Positions 58,791 to 64,000 of a DNA stretch of 64,000 nt are shown piece by piece. Under the pieces are notes generated by a model that was not told the DNA's origin, made no database searches, and worked only from the letters and a program-made list of their open reading frames with translations. The DNA lies in assembly GCF_002797435.1 (NCBI RefSeq), contig NZ_PGEN01000001.1, positions 2,726,501-2,790,500 on the forward strand, read 5' to 3'. Both the position numbers and the translations under genes were made by a program. This DNA is from Sphingomonas koreensis. Its GTDB lineage: Bacteria; Pseudomonadota; Alphaproteobacteria; Sphingomonadales; Sphingomonadaceae. Numbering within the stretch: the stretch's first letter is position 1; every line of letters starts with the position of its first letter.

Positions 58791-60785
58791 TCAGTCCCGC
58801 GGTCCCGCTTCCTCGATCACCTTGCGCGCCTCGGCCGGCCAGTCGCGGTCGGGGACGAGGAAGTTGCCCCGCGCGTCGTTGCCGATCTCGGGCAGCCAGC
58901 GCCCGCCGGTCGACATCGAATTGTGCCAGTTGCCGGACGCCTTGTTGTCGGTCGAGATCCGGCGCCGGAACATACCCCCTGCGGTGTTGATGTTGAGCCA
59001 CTTGCCCCCGGTCTCGACGACGTTGCCGGTCACGGTGAAGTGCTTGCTGCCCTCGTCCAGATAGATGCCGATCCGGTTCGAGATGTCGAAGATGTGGTTG
59101 TTGCGGATGATCGAATTGGGGTTGGCCGACAGATTGTAGATCGCGCCGCCATCCTCGTACCACAGCTTCACGCCATGGATGCGGTTGCCCTCGACCAGCG
59201 TGTTGCGCAGCGTCGTCGGCGTCGTGAATTTCGGATTGTGGACGTAGCCCTTCTGCTTCTCGTCGTAATTCGGGTTGCCGCCCGCATCGTTATAGCCCCA
59301 GCCCCAGCCGACCGCGATCGCGTCGTAGGGCGCGTCGCTGATGTCATTGTGCCGGATCGTCGCGCCGTCGATGTACGTCGTCAGGATCGCGGCATTGTCC
59401 TTATAGTCCTGGCTGACCGTGACGACCGTGTTGTCCTCGATCACGAGGTTGCGGTTGATCAGCCTGGGGTCGGAGGGGTGATGCGCGTCGGTTCGTACGC
59501 CGCCTGCCATGATCGCGCCGCCCGCCAGGATCGAGAAGCGGTTGCGCGAAACCCGGATGCCGTCGGTCGCAAGCCCGACGCCGGTCAGGTGCGCGGTCGG
59601 CTCGTTGCCGATCCCGAGCGCGATCTGGCCGAGCTGAGTGAAATTGTTGCCCTCGAAGCTTACCTCGCGCGCCGCCGACACCTGCACCGCGGCGGGCATC
59701 TGGTGCCATTTGAGGCGCATCGATTCGAATTCGACGCAGCCCCAGCCGCATTTCTCCCACGCATCCTTGGGCCGGATGGGCGAGACGTCGCTGAGATAGG
59801 CACCGCTCTGCTGGTTGGCATAGCCGGTTGGCTTGCTCGGCCCCATCCATGAGGTGTGCGCGAAGGTGAGGCCGCGGAAGCTGAGGCGCTCGACCGGCGC
59901 CGCGGGCGTGCCGCTGATCGAAACCAGCGTCTCCAGCGTCGGCACCACCACCTTCAGATCCTTGATGTCCTCGTCGATCCCCGTGCGCAGGTAGAGCTTG
60001 CCCGCCTCGGGCTCGATCACCCATTGGTGATAGCGCGCATGCCAGTCGTTGGTCTTGCCGATGAACTCGAGCGCGTTGACCAGGAACAGCCGCGAATCAT
60101 CGGGGAAGATCGGCTTGCTGACGGTGTCATAGCCCCAGGTGTTGTTGTCCCATGCCGGCTGCTGCATCGTCACGGTGGTGCCGCTGATCGACTTCACCGG
60201 CGAGTAGCGGTCGGTGAAGAAGCCGGTCGCCTCTAGTTCGAGCCGGTCGGGCCGGGCGAGCTTGCCGATATAGCCATACTTGGGATTGGTGATCTCGAAC
60301 CCGTTGGGGCCGAACTTCACGTCGGAGGCGCGCAATTCGATCCACGGGCGTTCCGCGACGGTGCCGTTGACCCAGATCTGGCGCGTGTCGAGCCCCTTGG
60401 GGGTCGCGGCGACATAGATGCGGCGCTCTTCGTCGTAGGAGGCAAAGCCGGTGACCTCGATCCCCGACGAGATGACCGGCTTGGCGCCCTCGGCGGCGCG
60501 CCACTCGACCTTCTTGCCGTTCAACCCACCATCGGCACGGCGGAAGATCAGCGGCTTGGTCAGTGTGTAGGTGCCGCCGGCGAGCAGGACGGTGACGTCG
60601 CCCTTTGCGTTACTTGCGCGCACCAGCGTCTGCGCGCGTTCCAATGTGCGGACGGGCTTGGCCACAGTTCCCGGATTGCGGTCATCGCCACCCGGCGCGA
60701 CATGCACCGTCACCTGCGCAAAGGCTGAGGTTGCGGTGAGCAGCGCGGCAGCCAACGTGAGGCGATGAACGGCTTTGGCAATCAT
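58791..60785 (-). CDS. Secreted right-handed beta-helix glycosidase-like protein (GH141-like)
   Basis: A 664-residue protein with a Sec signal (LTLAAALLTATSAFAQ). It then shows TVHVAPGGDDRNPGTVAKPVRTLERAQTLV, the entry motif of a large beta-helix family that includes GH141 fucosidases and xylanases, followed by many parallel-helix coils (VEGNRIHGVKLWYEDGGAIYNLSANPNSIIRNNHIFDISNRIGIYLDEG). Candidate acids are in the YEDGGAIY and YLDEGS turns. A GH141 protein is part of the known rhamnogalacturonan II machinery, so a fucosidase role is attractive but unproven; pectate-lyase-like or binding functions are possible. It is followed upstream by an inverted-repeat element. Confidence 0.72.
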   Translation of the reverse strand: MIAKAVHRLTLAAALLTATSAFAQVTVHVAPGGDDRNPGTVAKPVRTLERAQTLVRASNAKGDVTVLLAGGTYTLTKPLIFRRADGGLNGKKVEWRAAEGAKPVISSGIEVTGFASYDEERRIYVAATPKGLDTRQIWVNGTVAERPWIELRASDVKFGPNGFEITNPKYGYIGKLARPDRLELEATGFFTDRYSPVKSISGTTVTMQQPAWDNNTWGYDTVSKPIFPDDSRLFLVNALEFIGKTNDWHARYHQWVIEPEAGKLYLRTGIDEDIKDLKVVVPTLETLVSISGTPAAPVERLSFRGLTFAHTSWMGPSKPTGYANQQSGAYLSDVSPIRPKDAWEKCGWGCVEFESMRLKWHQMPAAVQVSAAREVSFEGNNFTQLGQIALGIGNEPTAHLTGVGLATDGIRVSRNRFSILAGGAIMAGGVRTDAHHPSDPRLINRNLVIEDNTVVTVSQDYKDNAAILTTYIDGATIRHNDISDAPYDAIAVGWGWGYNDAGGNPNYDEKQKGYVHNPKFTTPTTLRNTLVEGNRIHGVKLWYEDGGAIYNLSANPNSIIRNNHIFDISNRIGIYLDEGSKHFTVTGNVVETGGKWLNINTAGGMFRRRISTDNKASGNWHNSMSTGGRWLPEIGNDARGNFLVPDRDWPAEARKVIEEAGPRD

Positions 60786-60804
60786 CTGGGCACTCTCCTA
60801 ACGT

Positions 60805-60915
60805 CCGTCACCCCGGCCCTGTGCCGGGGTCCACTATGCCGCGCTGGTCAGGCTTTACGCCTCTTGCCCTATCCCTGGCATCCCGGTGGACCCCGGCACA
60901 GGGCCGGGGTGACGG
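60805..60915. repeat. Inverted-repeat element (REP/MITE-like), intact copy
   Basis: Perfect 30-base terminal inverted repeats (left arm begins CCGTCACCCCGGCCCTGTGC; right arm is its exact complement) around about 51 bases. It occupies the gap between the beta-helix gene start and the BDH2-like SDR stop. Same family as 46695-46804 and 39212-39320. Confidence 0.88.
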
Positions 60916-60947
60916 GGCGGGGCAGGATCCAGCGGGCCGATCCCGAT

Positions 60948-61676
60948 TCAGTTCACCCAGCCGCCGTCGATCACGTTGACGGTGCCGGTAGTAAACGCGC
61001 TTTCGTCGCTGGCGAGATAGACGGCCAGTGCCGCCAGCTCGCTCGTCCGGCCGAATCGGCCCATCGCCTGACGCGCGGTAAATTCCGCGTACGCCTTCTC
61101 GAAATCGCCGGTGTCGTGTAGCCGCTGGATCAGCGAGGGGGTCTCGACCGTGCCGGGGCAGATCGCGTTGCAGCGAATGCCCTTGGTCACATAGTCGATC
61201 GCCACCGACTTGGTCAGGCCGATCACCGCCGCCTTGGTCGCGCCATAGGCAAAGCGGTTGGGCACCGCCTTGATGCTCGAGCAGACCGACGACATGTTGA
61301 TGATCGATCCCCCGCCGCGCGCGATCATGTGGGGCAGCACGGCGCGGATCATCCGGTATTGCGCGGTGACGTTGAGCGACTGGGAAAACTCCCACGCATC
61401 CTCGTCGCAATCCAGGATCGTGCCGGCATGGACGAAGCCCGCGCAATTGTAGAGCACGTTGAGCTCGGGAAATTCGGCGGCGATCGCCGCAACCGCGTCC
61501 TTGCTGGTCACGTCGAGCTGGCGCGTCTCGGCGCCCTCCAGTCCGTCGAGCGCCTCGGCGCGGACATCGGTGGCGATCACCCGCGCGCCTTCGCGCACGA
61601 ACGCCTCGACAGTGGCCCGGCCGATGCCCTGGCCCGCCGCGGTCACCAGTGCGATCTTGCCTTCGAGACGGCCCAT
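60948..61676 (-). CDS. BDH2/DHRS6-like SDR, candidate 2-keto-3-deoxy-L-fuconate 4-dehydrogenase
   Basis: A 242-residue SDR that follows the BDH2-type pattern closely: MGRLEGKIALVTAAGQGIG, VIATDV, LYNCAGFVHAGTILDCDEDAW, IINMSSVCSSIKAVPNRFAYGATKAAVIGLTKSVA, RCNAICPGTVETPSL and a terminal VIDGGWVN. The catalytic set is S in MSSV and YGATK. Bacterial members oxidise 2-keto-3-deoxy-L-fuconate in the fucose pathway described in Xanthomonas. Its product could be cleaved by the FAH hydrolase at 3878. It is divergent from GH28 copy 2 and the L-fucose-dehydrogenase-like gene, with 61 bases between starts, which strengthens a fucose role. Confidence 0.83.
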   Translation of the reverse strand: MGRLEGKIALVTAAGQGIGRATVEAFVREGARVIATDVRAEALDGLEGAETRQLDVTSKDAVAAIAAEFPELNVLYNCAGFVHAGTILDCDEDAWEFSQSLNVTAQYRMIRAVLPHMIARGGGSIINMSSVCSSIKAVPNRFAYGATKAAVIGLTKSVAIDYVTKGIRCNAICPGTVETPSLIQRLHDTGDFEKAYAEFTARQAMGRFGRTSELAALAVYLASDESAFTTGTVNVIDGGWVN

Positions 61677-61720
61677 AAACTCTCCAATGGGTTGATTTGT
61701 GGCGTAGACAACGCCGTTCG

Positions 61721-61737
61721 TATTCGTATGATGAATT
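61721..61737. promoter_or_regulatory. CATCATA-type site in the SDR/GH28 divergon
   Basis: TATTCGTATGATGAATT contains, in reverse complement, AATTCATCATA, identical to bases 54431-54441 before GH28 copy 1. It lies in the 61-base region between the BDH2-like SDR and GH28 copy 2 and reaches the GH28 start codon. Confidence 0.5.
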
Positions 61738-63354
61738 ATGTTTGAGCATCATGCAAGCATCGATCGCCGCTCGACCCTCGGGCTGCTGGCTCTCCTCTTC
61801 GGCGCGCCCGCCGCGGCGCAGGTCGCGCTCGACGGGCATGGCGTCGAGGACATCCGCAAGCATGGCGCACGCGGCGACGGCCGCACGATCGACAGCCCGG
61901 CGATCAACCGCGCGGTGCAGGCAGCGGCCGGGCGCGGCGGGGGCGTCGTGCTGGTGCCGCCGGGCCGGTATCTCAGCTTCTCGATCCGCCTGCTCGACAA
62001 TGTCACGCTGGCATTGTCGGCTGGCGCGGTGATCGAGGCGGCCGATCCCGACATCCACGGGCGCAATTACGATCCGCCCGAAAACTATATGGAAGAGCAG
62101 TTCCAGGATTTCGGGATCACGCATGTTCACAACAGTTTGATCTATGCCGATGGGGCGTCGAACATCGGCGTGATCGGACCGGGAATGCTGCACGGCCTGG
62201 GCCTTGATCGCGAAGGGCCGGGGGACCGCTGGTGGAAGCGCGACAACTGGCAGTCGGCAAAGGCGCTCGGCATCAGCCCGAAGGAATTCATGCTGCGCGA
62301 CGAGAAGGAAGCCGCGCAGGTGGGGCGCGCCAACAAGACCGTCGGGCTGATGAACTGCCGCAACGTCCGGCTCAGGGATTTCACTATCCTGCAGGCCGGG
62401 CATTTCGGGATCATCGCGCATGGCTGCACCAACATGGCGCTGGACGGGATCGTCATCGACACCGATCGCGACGGGATCGACATCGATTGCTGCCGCGACG
62501 TGCGCGTCACCAACTGCACCGTCAACGCGCCCAAGGACGATGCGATCGTGCTCAAGAGCAGCTATGCGCTGGGCCGCAAGACGATGTGCGAGGACATATT
62601 GGTCCAGGGCTGCAAGACCAGCGGCTATTTGATGGGTTCGCTGCTCGACGGCACCTATCGCCCGTCCGACTATGGCTCGCCCGACGGCAACGGCGTGCTG
62701 GGCCGGATCAAGATGGGGACCGAGACCAATGGCGGCTTCCGCAATGTGCGCATCGCCGACTGTATCTGCACCAACAGCCGCGGCATCCTGATCGGCATCG
62801 TCGATGGCGGGCTGATGGAGGATGTGGTGGTGAGCGGCATCACGCTGCGCGATCCCGTCAATCATCCGCTGTTCGTCCACCACGCCGCGCGGATGCGCGC
62901 GCCCAGGGGCACGCCGGTCGGCAAGATCCGCCGGGTGCGGTTCGAGAATGTGCAGGTGTCTGGCGCCGATCCGCGCGAACCGTGCGGGGTCGAGGGTTTT
63001 GCCGACGGCCCGGTCGAGGATGTGAGCTTCGTCGGGATCGACGTGACCTCGCCCGGCGGCGGCACTGCGGCGGACGCGGCGCGCGAGCCCGAATATCGCC
63101 GCGAGACCAGCCTTGAGGTGAGCTACCTCAAGACGCTGCCCGCGCACGGCTTCTGGGCACGCCACGCCAAGCGGCTGACGATCCGTGACTGCCGCTTCGC
63201 GGTGGAGAAGCCCGATGCACGGCCGACCGTCGCCCTGCGCAACGTCGAGGGGGCGCTGATCGACGGCCTCGTCTCCAGCAAGCCGCGCGATGCGGCGGTG
63301 TCGGCAAAGGACAGCAGCGGGATCGCACTCGGCGCGGTACAGACGCTCGCATGA
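61738..63354 (+). CDS. Secreted GH28 polygalacturonase-like enzyme, copy 2
   Basis: A 538-residue paralogue of the gene at 54468. It shares long stretches: DTDRDGIDIDCCRD, VNAPKDDAIVLKSS, GCKTSGYLMGS, LDGTYR, GRIKMGT. The N-terminus IDRRSTLGLLALLFGAPAAAQ is an export signal with a twin arginine. It probably acts on galacturonate-containing side chains, with a specificity different from copy 1, since the loop before YMEEQFQDFGITHVHNSL diverges. The start codon lies directly after the CATCATA-type site and no good ribosome site is seen, so the transcript may be nearly leaderless. The aldo/keto reductase follows with an ATGA overlap. Confidence 0.85.
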   Translation: MFEHHASIDRRSTLGLLALLFGAPAAAQVALDGHGVEDIRKHGARGDGRTIDSPAINRAVQAAAGRGGGVVLVPPGRYLSFSIRLLDNVTLALSAGAVIEAADPDIHGRNYDPPENYMEEQFQDFGITHVHNSLIYADGASNIGVIGPGMLHGLGLDREGPGDRWWKRDNWQSAKALGISPKEFMLRDEKEAAQVGRANKTVGLMNCRNVRLRDFTILQAGHFGIIAHGCTNMALDGIVIDTDRDGIDIDCCRDVRVTNCTVNAPKDDAIVLKSSYALGRKTMCEDILVQGCKTSGYLMGSLLDGTYRPSDYGSPDGNGVLGRIKMGTETNGGFRNVRIADCICTNSRGILIGIVDGGLMEDVVVSGITLRDPVNHPLFVHHAARMRAPRGTPVGKIRRVRFENVQVSGADPREPCGVEGFADGPVEDVSFVGIDVTSPGGGTAADAAREPEYRRETSLEVSYLKTLPAHGFWARHAKRLTIRDCRFAVEKPDARPTVALRNVEGALIDGLVSSKPRDAAVSAKDSSGIALGAVQTLA

Positions 63355-64000
63355 TGGAGCGCCTGACCAATTTGGGCCAGCTCGCTTTCGGCGCGGCATC
63401 GATCGGTAACCTGTATCGTGCGGTGCCCGAAGCTCAGGCGCGCGACGTGGTGGCGCGAGCATGGGATGCGGGCGTCCGCACCTTCGACACCGCCCCGCAC
63501 TACGGATTTGGCCTGAGCGAAAAAAGGTTGGGCGCGGCGCTCGCCGAGCTGGATCCGGCGCAGAGCGCGATCGTCTCGACCAAGATCGGGCGGCGGCTCG
63601 ATCCGCGGCCGGATGCCGATCTGTCGGCGATGCGCCAGGCCTTCGTTTCGCCCGAGCCGTACGAAAGCGTGTTCGACTACAGCTATGATGCAGTGATGCG
63701 CTCGTACGAGGGCAGTCTGAAGCGGTTGCGCCGCGATCGGATCGACATCCTCTATGCGCACGATATCGGGGTCTTCGCGCATGGCGCCGCGCATCCGAGG
63801 CGGTTCGCCGAGTTCATGGGCGGCGGCTATCGCGCGATGCTCAAGCTACGCGATTCGGGCGCGGTCGGGGCGATCGGCATTGGCGTCAACGAAGTCGCGG
63901 TGTGTATCGAGATGCTGGGGGCCGGGGAGATCGATCTGATCATGCTCGCAGGCCGCTACACCCTGCTCGAACAGGATCCGCTCGACGATCTGCTCCCGCT
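63351..64000 (+). CDS. Aldo/keto reductase, L-fucose dehydrogenase-like, 3' end outside window
   Basis: The first 216 codons of an aldo/keto reductase. QLAFGAASIGNLYRAVPEAQARDVVARAWDAGVRTFDTAPHYGFGLSEKRLG matches the L-fucose (D-threo-aldose) 1-dehydrogenase group. The catalytic tetrad is visible: D and Y in DTAPHYG, K in VSTKIG and H in LYAHDIG. It would oxidise L-fucose to its lactone, the first step of the oxidative pathway, feeding a lactonase, a dehydratase and the BDH2-like SDR. The ATG at 63351 overlaps the GH28 stop (ATGA). A pyridoxal or galactose dehydrogenase of the same family is an alternative. Confidence 0.83.
   Translation, partial: MMERLTNLGQLAFGAASIGNLYRAVPEAQARDVVARAWDAGVRTFDTAPHYGFGLSEKRLGAALAELDPAQSAIVSTKIGRRLDPRPDADLSAMRQAFVSPEPYESVFDYSYDAVMRSYEGSLKRLRRDRIDILYAHDIGVFAHGAAHPRRFAEFMGGGYRAMLKLRDSGAVGAIGIGVNEVAVCIEMLGAGEIDLIMLAGRYTLLEQDPLDDLLP

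Noticed and set aside
60808..63462. Long minus-strand open frame of about 880 codons across the GH28 and SDR region
   Set aside because: It lies opposite GH28 copy 2 and out of frame with the BDH2-like SDR, is rich in R, H and D as expected for antisense of high-GC genes, and shows no family motif.

Overview
The window looks like a chromosomal segment of a high-GC alphaproteobacterium of the Sphingomonas group. Three things suggest this: the rhmD / FAH hydrolase / SDR / lactonase cluster resembles the non-phosphorylative L-rhamnose (LRA) pathway described in Sphingomonas; the two TonB receptors are of the Xanthomonas/Caulobacter/sphingomonad type with the GIRGS N-terminal signature; and many secreted enzymes carry Tat or Sec signals. 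Genes are tightly packed, and neighbours often overlap by ATGA, GTGA or TGATG. Nearly the whole window handles plant cell-wall or plant-glycoside sugars. No tRNA, rRNA, CRISPR array, phage or transposase gene was seen.

Layout. 1-1162 is the 3' part of glcF. 1270-16686 (+) is a rhamnose operon: apiosidase-like DUF4038 protein, rhmD, diketo-acid hydrolase, SDR, lactonase, GH78 rhamnosidase, Asp/Glu-racemase-like protein, MFS carrier, two tandem GH42 proteins and an SGNH esterase. 16688-21542 (-) holds a GH29 fucosidase, a GH5-like protein and a beta-propeller glycosidase. 21735-28608 holds a FadR-type regulator, an IlvD/Edd sugar-acid dehydratase, a FucP-like carrier and a TonB receptor. 28722-37971 (-) is an operon of DUF1680/GH127-like protein, SDR, RuBisCO-like protein, DUF1537 kinase and a 1352-residue GH106-like protein. 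38.0-39.35 kb is a small repeat-flanked patch with two orphan genes. 39355-46590 holds a regulator, a second TonB receptor, an MFS carrier, an unusual enolase-superfamily enzyme and a divergent third regulator. 46.6-47.2 kb is gene-free repeat DNA. 47204-54403 holds RhaM on one strand and, divergently, a seven-gene operon (DUF4432, SDR, CoA-transferase, cytosolic binding-protein-like protein, enoyl-CoA hydratase-like protein, 2-hydroxyacid dehydrogenase, glycerate kinase). 54468-64000 holds two GH28 paralogues, a DUF885 peptidase-like protein, an AraC regulator, a beta-helix protein, a BDH2-like SDR and the start of an L-fucose-dehydrogenase-like aldo/keto reductase.

How it fits together. TonB receptors and signal-bearing glycosidases (GH140-like, GH78, GH106, GH29, GH42, GH127-like, GH28) would release rhamnose, fucose, galacturonate, arabinose or galactose and possibly apiose from a complex pectin such as rhamnogalacturonan II or from plant glycosides. 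MFS carriers would import them, and oxidative non-phosphorylative routes would convert them to central metabolites. Two modules do not match a complete pathway I know: SDR + RuBisCO-like protein + DUF1537 kinase, and the CoA-transferase operon.

Regulation. Five promoters share an AT-rich palindrome ATAATA-(0 to 2)-TATTAT. Three sites around the 22-26 kb cluster share TAGTCTGA(C/T)A, which matches the classic FadR operator TnGTCnGACnA. A third CATCATA motif lies before both GH28 genes and the mutarotase divergon. Three GntR/FCD regulators are present as candidate readers. All functions are inferred from sequence patterns and family knowledge; no database search was run.
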